A DNA stretch of 64,000 nt, taken from the NCBI GenBank assembly GCA_963728925.1, contig CAVSMB010000031.1, positions 62,001 through 126,000 of the forward strand, given 5' to 3'. The notes beneath the pieces were generated by a model, which did not search any database, was not told the DNA's origin, and was given only the letters and a program-made list of their open reading frames with translations. The stretch's first letter is position 1, and every line of letters begins with the position of its first letter. The position numbers and the translations under genes were made by a program. Positions 8,975 to 17,462 of this stretch are shown piece after piece. The DNA comes from JBBPZA01 sp963728925 (lineage in GTDB: Bacteria > Actinomycetota > Thermoleophilia > Solirubrobacterales > Solirubrobacteraceae).

Positions 8975-9652
8975 TCAGTCCACGAGCCCCATCCGCTCGG
9001 CCCGGCGCACCGCCTCGGCCCGGTTGCGGACCTTGAGCTTTCGGTAGAGCGCGCTCGTGTGCTCCTTGATCGTGTGGGGCGAGAGGAAGAGGCGCTCGGC
9101 GATCTCGCGGTTGGTCGCGCCCGAGGCGACGAGCGCGAGCACCTCGCGCTCGCGGTCGGTCAGCGGCGCCGACGGCCGCTCCTCGGAGGAGCGGGTGAAG
9201 ACCGTCATCCCCAGTCCGACCATGCGCACGGCCATGGCGACGTCGTGCGCGCCCCAGTCCTTCGACACGAAGCCGGACGCGCCGGCCGCGCGGGCCGCCT
9301 GGGGCGAGATCCTCCCCGCACCGGAGATGAGCAGCACGCGGGTCTCGGGCGACGCGCGCCGCAGGGCCTCGGACACGTCGGCGCCCGACTCCTCGCCGAG
9401 GAAGAGGTCGACGAGCGCGACGTGCGGCTCATAGCGGCGTGCCATCGCGAGCGCCTCCTCGCCCGAGCGCGCCGACAGGCAGCGCTCGACCCAGCTCTGG
9501 TCGGTGAGCAGCAGCCGGAAGCCCCAGTGGACGACGTCGTGGTCGTCGACCACGAGAACCCGCAGCCGGCGCCCGTCGTCGGGCAGCGGGCCGAGCCCCG
9601 GCCCACCGCCGCTCGAGGGGCCGCCCCCACCCGCCGGCCCACCGCCGCTCAC
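8975..9652 (-). CDS. NarL/LuxR-family response regulator
   Basis: 225-residue response regulator. A low-complexity Gly/Pro N-terminal tail (1-27), receiver domain with acidic pocket D36-D37, phosphoacceptor D82 (VALVDLFLG) and K131 (FVSKD), then a LuxR HTH with PLTDREREVLALVASGATN and IKEHTSALYRKL. GTG start overlaps the histidine-kinase stop (GTGA), so the two form a cognate pair. It is the last gene of fbiC-kinase-regulator. Targets unknown. Confidence 0.93.
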   Translation of the reverse strand: MSGGGPAGGGGPSSGGGPGLGPLPDDGRRLRVLVVDDHDVVHWGFRLLLTDQSWVERCLSARSGEEALAMARRYEPHVALVDLFLGEESGADVSEALRRASPETRVLLISGAGRISPQAARAAGASGFVSKDWGAHDVAMAVRMVGLGMTVFTRSSEERPSAPLTDREREVLALVASGATNREIAERLFLSPHTIKEHTSALYRKLKVRNRAEAVRRAERMGLVD

Positions 9653-10794
9653 TCGAGCTCCTCTCCACGCGGCACCGCGAGCCGCACCCGCCAGCGCCCC
9701 TCGGTCTCGGGCCCGTGCTCGACCACGCCGCCGTGCTGAAGCGCCTCCAGGCCGGCGAGCCGGAGGCCCATGCCCGCGCCGCGGCGCGGACCTCGCGCGC
9801 CGTCGTTGGACACCTCCAGGACGAGCGCGCCGTCGTCGGCGATCACCGAGACGCGCACCTCGGTCGGACGCGCGTGCTTGCGCACGTTGCGCACCGCCTC
9901 GGCGAGCACCGACTGCGCTAGCGGCTCCAGCGAAACGGGCACCTCCAGCCCCTCCTGCCAGGCGAAGCGCAGCGGCAGGTCGGTCTCGTCGCGCTCCAGG
10001 CGCTCGAGCTCGGCGCGCAGCGTCGTGTCGGTCTCGCGCTCCTGCGGGGCCAGCGGGCGCCCGAGGGCCGAGCGCAGGTCGCTCAGCGCCCCGCGGACCT
10101 CCTCGCCGCAGCGCCGGCGCTGGGCCGGGGTCAGCTCGTGGTCGGCGTCGAGCACGAGCGAGAGCCCGAAGAGCCGCTGGACGACGCGGTCGTGGATCTC
10201 GCGCGCGAGGTCGATGCGCTGCCCGAGCGTCTGCGCCTGCTCCTGGTGGCGCGTGGCGATGCGCGCGCTCTCGACGAGGGCGGCGAGCTTGCCGAGCGTC
10301 CACATGGTGTGGCGCTCGATGTCGGTCAGCGTGAAGCGCCCGCCCCCTCCCCGGTCGGCGAAGATCACGCCGAACCAGTGCCCGGCGGCCGACACCGGCG
10401 TCGTGGTCAATGTCGTGATCCCCGCAAAGCGCGCGTAGCGCGGCGGGATCGCGAGCTCGAGGTGCTCGGAGGTCTCGACCACGCGGTCGTCGCGCAGCGC
10501 GACCTGGGCGGCCGGCGTCTCCCCCAGCCGCCCGCCCACGCCGTCGAGCAGCGACGGGTCGACCCCGGCCGACCCGACGGCGCGAACCCAGTTGCGCGAC
10601 GGGTCGTAGAGGAAGAGCCCGCAGCGCTCCATCGAGGTCAGTCGCAGCAGTGCCTCGCACAGGCGGTCGTGGAAGAGGACCGCGTCCTCGTGGGGCTCGG
10701 GACCGAGCTCGGAGAGCAGCGCGACGAAGACGTCGATGGCCTGGGCCCGCGGCGCGACGAGCGGCCCGGCGACCTCGTCGGCTGGCCCCGGCAT
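9649..10794 (-). CDS. GAF-domain histidine kinase (NarX/HisKA_3 type)
   Basis: 381-residue soluble sensor kinase with no membrane segment. GAF-like sensor domain about residues 30-180, dimerisation/phosphoacceptor helix with H201 (REIHDRVVQRLFGLSL), and a HATPase domain with N-box EAVRNVRKHA and G-box GAGMGLRLAGL. It probably phosphorylates the overlapping NarL-type regulator. The ATG is 2 nt after the fbiC stop. The ligand of the GAF domain is unknown; being cytosolic and behind a flavin-like cofactor gene, a redox or cofactor signal is possible. Confidence 0.92.
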   Translation of the reverse strand: MPGPADEVAGPLVAPRAQAIDVFVALLSELGPEPHEDAVLFHDRLCEALLRLTSMERCGLFLYDPSRNWVRAVGSAGVDPSLLDGVGGRLGETPAAQVALRDDRVVETSEHLELAIPPRYARFAGITTLTTTPVSAAGHWFGVIFADRGGGGRFTLTDIERHTMWTLGKLAALVESARIATRHQEQAQTLGQRIDLAREIHDRVVQRLFGLSLVLDADHELTPAQRRRCGEEVRGALSDLRSALGRPLAPQERETDTTLRAELERLERDETDLPLRFAWQEGLEVPVSLEPLAQSVLAEAVRNVRKHARPTEVRVSVIADDGALVLEVSNDGARGPRRGAGMGLRLAGLEALQHGGVVEHGPETEGRWRVRLAVPRGEELE

Positions 10795-10796
10795 GG

Positions 10797-13004
10797 TCAG
10801 GCCGCCAGCGGAAGCGAGTGATGCCGGCGGATCGCGTAGAGCGTCGTGCGCTCGGCCGCCGGCCGCCCGGCGGCGTGGGCGGCGCCGACGAGGTCGTCGG
10901 GGTCCAGGCGCACGCCGTGGTAGCTGCCGGCAAGGCGGCTGATGGACTCCTCCATGAGCGTGCCGCCGAGGTCGTTGACCCCCCACCGCAGTGCTTCGGT
11001 GGCCGTCTCGAGGCCCATCTTCACCCAGCTCGCCTGCAGGCTCGGCACGGTGCGCCCGAGCGCCAGACGGAAGACCGCGGTGTGCTTGAGGTTCTCCTCG
11101 GGCGAGATCTCCTCGATCCCGTGCGTCCGCCCGAGCAGCGTGTGGAAGGGGATGAACGACAGCGGCACGAACTCGGTGATGCCACCCGTGCGCTCCTGCA
11201 CCCCGCGCACCACGCGCATGTGCTCGGCCAGCTCCCACGGCTCCTCGACGTGGCCGAACATCACCGTGGCCGTCGAGCGCAGCCCGGCGCGGTGCGACGC
11301 CTCGATGATCTGCACCCAGCGCGCGACCGGCAGCTTGTTCGGGCTGATGCGCTCGCGCACGCCGTCGTGGAGCACCTCGGCGGCGGTGCCCGGGGTCGAG
11401 TCAAGGCCGGCGTTGCGCAGGCGCGCGAAGACCTCGTCGGGCTCGAGGCCCGACTGGTCGACCATCGCGGCGATCTCCATCGGGCTGTAGGCGTGCAGGT
11501 GCACCTGCGGAGCGGTCTCCTTGGCCAGGCGCAACCAGCCCTCGTAGTCCTCGAGCGCCCAGTCGGGATGGATGCCCGACTGCATGCAGATCTCCGAGGC
11601 GCCGTAGGCGACCGCCTCCTGAACGCGCGCGACGAACTCCTCGCGGTCGTGCTCGTAGGCGTCCGGCGAGCGCCGGCCCTGGCCGAAGCCGCAGAACGCG
11701 CAGCCCACCACGCACACGTTGGAGACGTTGATGTTGCGGTTGACCACGAAGGTCACGAGCTCGCCGACCAGCTCTGAGCGCAGCTCGTCCGCCGCTTGGC
11801 GCAAGTCCTCGATCGCCTCCGGGCGCGTCTCGGCGAACAGCGCGGTGAGCTCGTCCTCGGACAGCGCGCCGCCGTCGCGGCCGCGGGCGATCGCGCCGGC
11901 CACCAGGTCGCCACGGATCGCGCGCTCCTCGCGCCGGCCCGAGCCGCGGCGCGGGATGAAGCTCCAGTAGCGCGTCTTGATGACGTCCAGCACACCCTGG
12001 TCGACCCATTCGGGGTCGATGTACTGCGGGTACACGCACAGGCGCTCGGACAGCGCCACGCCGTCGCCGGCGAGGCGCTTGCGCACCTGGGTGGGCGAGG
12101 GGAACGGGTGCTCGGGCGAGATGTGGTCGCCGTTGGCGCTCAGCCCGCCGATGTCGGTCGCGCCGGCGGCCACGAGCTGCGGCCACCAGTCGGCGAGGTT
12201 GGGCGGGACCTGCACCCCCACCCCGGGCAGGAGCCGCCTGGCCTCGCCGACCAGGCGCTCCATGTCCTCGATCGCGACGGGCGTGGCCCACGGCGGCGCG
12301 TCGCCGTGGGGGGCGTCCGAGAGCCCGGTGCGCCAGTAGTCCTCGGCGGCGCCCGTAGCGATCTCGGCGGGCTCCTCGCCGTAGTAGCGCCGGTGGGGCA
12401 CGAAGTTCTGGAGGATCACCTCCTGGAGATGGCCGAACTGCGCGTGCACCGCCGCGAGCGCCTCGAGCGAGGCCATGCGGTCCTCCTCGGACTCGCCGAT
12501 CCCGACAAGGATCCCGCTGGTGAACGGGATCCGAAGCTCGCCTGCGGCGCGGATCGTCGCGAGGCGGTGGTCGGGGTGCTTGGTCGGCGAGCCCTGGTGC
12601 GCGATGAGGTCCGGGTTGACCGACTCGAGCATCAGCCCCTGCGACGCGGTCACCTCGCGCAGCCGCCCGAGGTCCTCCCGGCTCAGCACGCCGAGGTTGG
12701 TGTGCGGAAGGATCCCGCGCTCGAGCGCGCGCTCGCACGCCCAGCGCACGTAGGCGACGAAGTCCTCGAAGCCCCACGAGGCAAGCCGCTCGGCCACCTC
12801 GGGGTGGACCTCCGGGTGCTCGCCGGTCAGTACCAGCAGCTCCTTGATCCGCCGCTTGGAAGCGCCCTGGAGCAGCGCATCGACCTCGCCGGGCTCCTGC
12901 AGGTGCGCGCGGTGCGTAGCGAACGCGCAGTACTTGCAGAAGCACTGACAGGTCCGTGACAGCGACAGCGTGACGTTGCGGCTGAAGGTGACGCGCCGGC
13001 GCAT
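10797..13004 (-). CDS. fbiC: FO synthase, fused CofG-CofH (coenzyme F420 biosynthesis)
   Basis: Radical-SAM enzyme that makes the deazaflavin FO from tyrosine and a ribityl-uracil intermediate, the chromophore of F420. Two radical-SAM halves: CofG-type with CxxxCxxC at C19/C23/C26 (TCQCFCKYC) and CofH-type with CVVGCAFC at about residue 430. At 735 residues it is slightly shorter than mycobacterial FbiC, consistent with a full fusion. ATG 13004 preferred; GTG 13007 is equally possible. It heads an operon with a two-component system. An F420-type LLM oxidoreductase at 53871 is a plausible user. Confidence 0.96.
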   Translation of the reverse strand: MRRRVTFSRNVTLSLSRTCQCFCKYCAFATHRAHLQEPGEVDALLQGASKRRIKELLVLTGEHPEVHPEVAERLASWGFEDFVAYVRWACERALERGILPHTNLGVLSREDLGRLREVTASQGLMLESVNPDLIAHQGSPTKHPDHRLATIRAAGELRIPFTSGILVGIGESEEDRMASLEALAAVHAQFGHLQEVILQNFVPHRRYYGEEPAEIATGAAEDYWRTGLSDAPHGDAPPWATPVAIEDMERLVGEARRLLPGVGVQVPPNLADWWPQLVAAGATDIGGLSANGDHISPEHPFPSPTQVRKRLAGDGVALSERLCVYPQYIDPEWVDQGVLDVIKTRYWSFIPRRGSGRREERAIRGDLVAGAIARGRDGGALSEDELTALFAETRPEAIEDLRQAADELRSELVGELVTFVVNRNINVSNVCVVGCAFCGFGQGRRSPDAYEHDREEFVARVQEAVAYGASEICMQSGIHPDWALEDYEGWLRLAKETAPQVHLHAYSPMEIAAMVDQSGLEPDEVFARLRNAGLDSTPGTAAEVLHDGVRERISPNKLPVARWVQIIEASHRAGLRSTATVMFGHVEEPWELAEHMRVVRGVQERTGGITEFVPLSFIPFHTLLGRTHGIEEISPEENLKHTAVFRLALGRTVPSLQASWVKMGLETATEALRWGVNDLGGTLMEESISRLAGSYHGVRLDPDDLVGAAHAAGRPAAERTTLYAIRRHHSLPLAA

Positions 13005-13037
13005 CACGCGTCACCTTAGCGCCGGCCTTCCCCCGGC

Positions 13038-13805
13038 TCAGCCCGGCAGCGTGTCGATCGGCGCCTCGCCTTCGCTGGCCTGGGGTTCGATGACGATCGT
13101 CCGGTAGGCGAAGCCGGCGAGCAGCGCGCCGATGATCGGCCCGACGATGTAGATCCATCCGTCGGTCCACGTTCCGCTGACGAGGGCCGGCCCGAACCAG
13201 CGCGCCGGGTTGAGGCTGGCGCCGTCGAGCGGCGCGAAGACCATGACCGCGAAGCCGAGCGTCCCGCCGATGACCAGGCCCGCGAAGTTCGCCTCGCCGC
13301 GCGGGTTGACCGCGGTGCCCATGATCGCCCACATGAGGACGAAGGTGCCGATGACCTCGCACGACAGGCCGGCGAGCGCCCTGCCGCTGAGGAAGTCGCT
13401 CACCGTCGCCGCCCCGTAGTTCACGGCGGCGCCCTCGTCGAGCAGCAGCGCCTTGCAGACCAGCGCGGCGGCGACCGCCGCCGCGAGCTGGAGCAGGATG
13501 TAGATCGCCGCGTCGACTCCCGAGATCTTCCGCAGGCCGGCGAGGGCCACGGTCACCGCTGGGTTGAAGTGCGCGCCCGAGGTCCCGCCGAGCGTGTAGA
13601 CGAGCATCGACAGCGTCAGGAAGTGCACCAGGCCGATGACCGCGAAGTCGGTGACGCGCAGCCCGGACGCGACGCAGATGACCATGCAGATGAAGAAGAC
13701 GAGCACGAACGTCCCGATGAACTCGGCCAGGTAGGCGGGAAGCCCGCGCTCCTCCGGCCTCTCCTCGAACTCGACGACGTCGACCTCCACCGCGCGACCT
13801 TCCAT
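13038..13805 (-). CDS. aquaporin / MIP-family channel
   Basis: 255-residue MIP channel with six membrane segments and both NPA boxes: HFNPAVTVAL at residues 79-88 and SLNPARWFGPAL around residue 205. The Arg after the second NPA is the selectivity-filter Arg. Closer to AqpZ-like water channels than to glycerol facilitators, judged by the short loops, but substrate is not certain. Starts with a long charged tail (EVDVVEFEERPEERG). A strong SD (GGGAGGAG) lies ~9 nt before the ATG. Divergent from the lipoprotein gene at 13879. Confidence 0.9.
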   Translation of the reverse strand: MEGRAVEVDVVEFEERPEERGLPAYLAEFIGTFVLVFFICMVICVASGLRVTDFAVIGLVHFLTLSMLVYTLGGTSGAHFNPAVTVALAGLRKISGVDAAIYILLQLAAAVAAALVCKALLLDEGAAVNYGAATVSDFLSGRALAGLSCEVIGTFVLMWAIMGTAVNPRGEANFAGLVIGGTLGFAVMVFAPLDGASLNPARWFGPALVSGTWTDGWIYIVGPIIGALLAGFAYRTIVIEPQASEGEAPIDTLPG

Positions 13806-13878
13806 TTCTCGGCTCCTCCCGGCGTGGCTGGAACGGACGGCATGATACGGAGCACCCCGGCCGTCAGACTGCTCGGCG

Positions 13879-14865
13879 ATGCGAACGCTCGCGGCCCTCG
13901 GCGTCCTCGCCGCGCTGGCGGCGCTGGCGGCGCTGGCGGCCGCGGGCTGCGGCTCGACGGGAACCGACCGGCCCGGGGCCAACGCGACGCTCGTCCTGGA
14001 CTTCACGCCCAACGCCGTGCACGCGGGCCTCTACTCGGCGGTCGCCAGGGGCTACGACGACGCGGAGGGCGTCGGGCTGCGCATCCGCGAGCCGTCGTCC
14101 TCGACCGAAGGGCTCAAGCTGCTGCTGGCCGGTCGCGCGCAGTTCGCGGTCCTCGACATCCACGACCTCGCGCTCGCGCGCCAGCGAGGCCGCGACGTCG
14201 TCGGCGTGCTCGCGCTCGTCCAGCGTCCGCTCGCCGCAGTGCTCGCCGCCCCCGGCGTTCGCCGGCCGCGCGACCTGGAGGGCTCCACGGCCGGCGTGAC
14301 CGGGCTTCCCTCTGACACCGCGGTGCTTCGCTCGGTGGTGAGCGGGGACGGCGGTGACCCGGACGGCGTGCGCCAGGTCACCATCGGCTTCACCGCGGTG
14401 CCGGCGCTCCTCGGTGGCCGGGTGAAGGCGGCGACGGCCTTCTGGGACGTCGAGGGCGTCGCCCTGGAGCGCCGCCGGCCCGGCTTCCGGCAGTTCCGCG
14501 TCGATGACTTCGGGGCGCCGGCGTATCCCGAGCTCGTGCTCTGCGTCACGCGCGAGACGCTCGACGACGACCCCTCGCTCGTCCGCGCCACGGTGGCCGC
14601 GATCGCGCGCGGCTACGACTTCACCCTCACCGACCCGCAGTCCAGCGCCCAGGACCTCGTCGAGCGCGCCCGTGGCCTGGACCCGTCGCTCGTGAAGGCC
14701 CAGCTCGACGCGGTGGGCCCCGCGTTCGTCGGCAACGCGCCGGGCTTCGGCGTGCTCCAGCGCTCGCGCCTGCGCGCGTGGGCTCAGTGGGAACAGCGCT
14801 TCGGGATCACCCGCCGAGCGCCCGACGTCGGGCGTGCCTTCGGCGGGCCCTACGCGACGGGCTGA
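13879..14865 (+). CDS. NMT1/THI5-like ABC substrate-binding lipoprotein
   Basis: 328-residue lipoprotein: Ala/Leu signal sequence with lipobox LAAAGC, then a type 2 periplasmic binding fold. The opening LDFTPNAVHAGLYSA is the hallmark of pyrimidine/riboflavin-precursor binding proteins (ThiY/RibY group). No permease or ATPase gene is adjacent, so it is an orphan or works with a distant transporter. The signal peptide is built from a short GCTGGCG-type DNA repeat. The ligand is not determined by the sequence; a thiamine-pyrimidine or flavin precursor is the family-based guess. Confidence 0.85.
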   Translation: MRTLAALGVLAALAALAALAAAGCGSTGTDRPGANATLVLDFTPNAVHAGLYSAVARGYDDAEGVGLRIREPSSSTEGLKLLLAGRAQFAVLDIHDLALARQRGRDVVGVLALVQRPLAAVLAAPGVRRPRDLEGSTAGVTGLPSDTAVLRSVVSGDGGDPDGVRQVTIGFTAVPALLGGRVKAATAFWDVEGVALERRRPGFRQFRVDDFGAPAYPELVLCVTRETLDDDPSLVRATVAAIARGYDFTLTDPQSSAQDLVERARGLDPSLVKAQLDAVGPAFVGNAPGFGVLQRSRLRAWAQWEQRFGITRRAPDVGRAFGGPYATG

Positions 14866-14875
14866 CGCGGCGCGC

Positions 14876-15190
14876 TCACCCGAGGCCCTCCACGAGCGCG
14901 GACGCCTCGCGCATGAAGCGCGAGCGTGGGACGACGAGGTCGAAGCCGGCGTCCTGCGCGCGGCGCTTCATGTCGGCGTCGACGTGCGCGTAGATCCCGA
15001 GCCGCGGCACGCCGGTGGCGGCGACGTCCTCGGGGGCGACGACGCCCGACGCGAGGTCGACCACGACGACGTCGGCCTCGTCGGGGCCGGCCGCTTCCTC
15101 GGCGACGCGCACCTCGTGGCCGCCGGCCCGCAGCAGCTCGTCGACCCGCGACGCGAACAGCAGGTCGGGGACCACCGCGACGACGCGCAT
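14876..15190 (-). CDS. receiver-like single-domain protein, function unknown
   Basis: 104-residue protein with the alternating beta-alpha pattern of a receiver/flavodoxin-like domain (RVVAVVPDLLFASRVDELL, DVVVVDLASG, PRLGIYAHV). The Asp in VVVDLASG sits where a phosphoacceptor would be, but the usual N-terminal acidic pair and the conserved Lys are not clear, so phosphorylation is doubtful. It follows the 122-residue unknown gene by 5 nt and the disulfide reductase gene, suggesting a three-gene operon. ATG 15190 chosen over an upstream start that would run into the previous gene. Confidence 0.7.
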   Translation of the reverse strand: MRVVAVVPDLLFASRVDELLRAGGHEVRVAEEAAGPDEADVVVVDLASGVVAPEDVAATGVPRLGIYAHVDADMKRRAQDAGFDLVVPRSRFMREASALVEGLG

Positions 15191-15195
15191 CGGCT

Positions 15196-15564
15196 CTACT
15201 GCGCGCGAAGGCGGCGGAAGTCCTGGCGCACGGACTCGGGGCGGCCCCACATCTGCACTACCTCGGCGCGGCCCGCGCGCACGCCGCGGACGACGAGCTC
15301 CCCGCCGATCCCGGCCGCGTCGAGCAGCCCGAGCGTGCCGTGGACCGTCGGCGCCGCCGCAGCGTGGCCGAAGCGGTGCGCGACGTTGATGCGCCAGTGC
15401 CAGGCCTCGGCGTTGCGCGAGTGGTTCTGCGCGTTGACCTGCACGAGGTAGGTGGCGGCGTCGACGTAGCGCTCCTCGTCGTCGATCCGCAGATCGAGCT
15501 CGAGGTCGGTCCAGTCGTCGGGCAGCGAGTCGACGACCTGCTGGAAGGTCTCGGCGAGGGCCAT
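15196..15564 (-). CDS. hypothetical protein (middle gene of the reductase operon)
   Basis: 122 residues, no membrane segment or signal, rich in acidic and aromatic residues in the first half (DDWTDLELDLRIDDEERY) and a basic C-terminus. I do not recognise the family. It sits 10 nt after the FAD disulfide-reductase stop and 5 nt before the receiver-like gene, so it is almost certainly co-transcribed with both. It resembles the short conserved unknowns of Solirubrobacterales in style, but I cannot name a homologue. Confidence 0.7.
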   Translation of the reverse strand: MALAETFQQVVDSLPDDWTDLELDLRIDDEERYVDAATYLVQVNAQNHSRNAEAWHWRINVAHRFGHAAAAPTVHGTLGLLDAAGIGGELVVRGVRAGRAEVVQMWGRPESVRQDFRRLRAQ

Positions 15565-15574
15565 GACCGACAGC

Positions 15575-16981
15575 CTACTTCCCGCGCCGCACGAGCCAGC
15601 GGTACTTCTTCGCGCCCTCGAAGGCCGCCTCGGCGGCGAGCTGGCCTGTGGCGGTCGCGTACGTCGGGTAGACGTGGATGAGGCTCGCGACCTCGGTCAG
15701 CTTCAGCCCCTGCTGGATGGCCAGCGCGAGCTCGTGGATCATCTCGCCCGCGCTCGGCGCCAGGATGTGCGCGCCCACGATCTTCCCGTTGGCCGTCACC
15801 ACGATCACCACGCCTTCGGTCCCGCCCTCGGCGCGCGCGCGGTCGGAATGGGTGAGCTCCTGGCGCCAGACCTCGACGTCGTCGGCGCCGAATCGCTCCT
15901 CCGCCTCGGCGGTCGTGAGGCCCGCGTGGGCGAGCTCGGGATCGGTGAAGGTGCACCACGGCACGAAGTCGGTCACCTTGCCCTTGCCCGGGAAGAACAT
16001 GTCGCGCACGGCCCGCACGCCCTCGTAGCCGGCCATGTGGGTGAACAGGTGGCGGCCGCCGAGGTCGCCGACGGCGTAGACCGAGTTCAGGCTCGTGCGG
16101 CTTCGCTCGTCGACGATCACGCCCCGCGGGCCGATCGGCACGCCCAGGTCCTGAAGCCCCAGGTCCTCGACGTTGGGGCGCCGGCCCGCGCCGACGAGGA
16201 TCTCCTGGGCCTCCCAGCGCCCACGCTCGCCCGCCTCGGTGCCGTGCACGACCTTGGCGCCGTCCTCGGTCGTGACCCGCTCGGCCTCGACGTCGAGGCG
16301 CAGGTCGACGCCCTCGGCGCGCAGGCGCTCCTGGAGGCGGCCGACCAGGTCGGGCTCGTCGCGCGGCAGGATCCCCGGGCCCTTCTGGAGCACGGTGACG
16401 CGCGTCCCGAGCCGGTTGAAGGCCTGGGCCATCTCGATGGAGATCGGACCGCCGCCGATCAGGATCAGCGACGACGGGGCGCGGCCGACGTCCCACACCG
16501 TCTCGGAGGTCAGGAAGCCGGCCTCCTCGAGGCCGTCGATCGGCGGCACCACCGGCCGGCTGCCGGTGGCCAGCAGGATGAAGCGCCCCTCCAGCTGCGA
16601 GCCGTTCACCGCCACCTCGTGGGGGCCCACGACCCGCGCGGGTCCGAAGCGGATGTCGATCCCCATATCGCGGAAGCGCTCGGCGTTGTCGTCGGTCTGC
16701 TCGATCTGCGCCTGGACGGCGCGGATGCGCGCGAAGACCTTCGCGGTGTCGATCACCGGCTCGACCGGCTCGATCCCGTAGTCCCCGGCCGTCCGCATGC
16801 GGTGGGCGACCTTGGCCGAGGCGAGCAGCGCCTTGCTGGGCACGCAGCCCGTCCACAGGCAGTCGCCGCCGACGCGGTCGCGCTCGACCACGGCGACGCG
16901 GATGTCGAGCGTGCTGGCGAACTCCGCGGCGACCATGCCGCCCGAGCCCATCCCGACGATGATGAGGTCATGACGCTCCAT
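15575..16981 (-). CDS. FAD-dependent pyridine nucleotide-disulfide oxidoreductase (Lpd/MerA-like)
   Basis: 468-residue flavoenzyme of the lipoamide dehydrogenase/mercuric reductase class. FAD site GMGSGGMVAAEFA, redox disulfide GGDCLWTGCVPSK, NAD site IGGGPISIEMAQAF, second FAD motif VYAVGDLGG. In the C-terminal dimer interface the usual HPHPTLSE catalytic-base motif is HVYPTYATA, so the first His-region is kept but the family HPT pattern is changed. That argues against a standard lipoamide dehydrogenase and for a related reductase. It heads the operon with two small unknown genes. Confidence 0.88.
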   Translation of the reverse strand: MERHDLIIVGMGSGGMVAAEFASTLDIRVAVVERDRVGGDCLWTGCVPSKALLASAKVAHRMRTAGDYGIEPVEPVIDTAKVFARIRAVQAQIEQTDDNAERFRDMGIDIRFGPARVVGPHEVAVNGSQLEGRFILLATGSRPVVPPIDGLEEAGFLTSETVWDVGRAPSSLILIGGGPISIEMAQAFNRLGTRVTVLQKGPGILPRDEPDLVGRLQERLRAEGVDLRLDVEAERVTTEDGAKVVHGTEAGERGRWEAQEILVGAGRRPNVEDLGLQDLGVPIGPRGVIVDERSRTSLNSVYAVGDLGGRHLFTHMAGYEGVRAVRDMFFPGKGKVTDFVPWCTFTDPELAHAGLTTAEAEERFGADDVEVWRQELTHSDRARAEGGTEGVVIVVTANGKIVGAHILAPSAGEMIHELALAIQQGLKLTEVASLIHVYPTYATATGQLAAEAAFEGAKKYRWLVRRGK

Positions 16982-17011
16982 CTCTTGGTCACCGATCGTA
17001 ATGTGTTGTCG

Positions 17012-17458
17012 ATGGCACGATGGACGGGAATCGGGCTCGTGCTCACGGCGTTCGCCGCCGTGCTCGCCGCCTGCGGCAGCGACAAGCCGCGCTCGCCCGC
17101 GCCGACGACGACCCCGGTGCTCATCGAGTACGTCCGCACCGGGGGCGTGCGCGGCCGCGAGCACCGGCTGGTGATCCGCCCTGACGGCCGCGCGCGGCTG
17201 TGGCGGCTCAGCGCCGAGCCCCCGCCCGCCCGGCGCTTCCGGCTCGGCCAGGCCGCGGTGGTCGACGTCGCCGAGGCGCTCGACGACGCCGGCTTCTCGG
17301 GGCTGCCGACCGACGAGCGCACGATCCCCGAGCCCGACGGCTTCGACTACGTGATCCGCTACCGCGGCCACCTGGTGCGCCGGGAGTCCGCCGGCCTGGA
17401 CCCCAAGCTCGCGCTGGCGATCGGCCGGCTCGACGCGATCGTCGTTGCGCGAGACTAG
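17012..17458 (+). CDS. small secreted lipoprotein, function unknown
   Basis: 148 residues: signal peptide ending in lipobox VLAACGS, a Pro/Thr linker, then a compact domain (VRTGGVRGREHRLVIRPDGRARL) of alternating strands. Similar small lipoproteins with an RPDGRA-type segment are common in high-GC actinobacteria; function unknown. ATG 17012 chosen; GTG 17003 is possible. Divergent from the disulfide reductase, with only ~30 bp between the starts. Four nt separate it from the next secreted protein, so the pair is probably one transcript. Confidence 0.75.
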   Translation: MARWTGIGLVLTAFAAVLAACGSDKPRSPAPTTTPVLIEYVRTGGVRGREHRLVIRPDGRARLWRLSAEPPPARRFRLGQAAVVDVAEALDDAGFSGLPTDERTIPEPDGFDYVIRYRGHLVRRESAGLDPKLALAIGRLDAIVVARD

Positions 17459-17462
17459 GGGC

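Noticed and set aside
13912..13942. Repeated GCTGGCG units
   Set aside because: They encode the Ala/Leu core of a lipoprotein signal peptide and need no other explanation.
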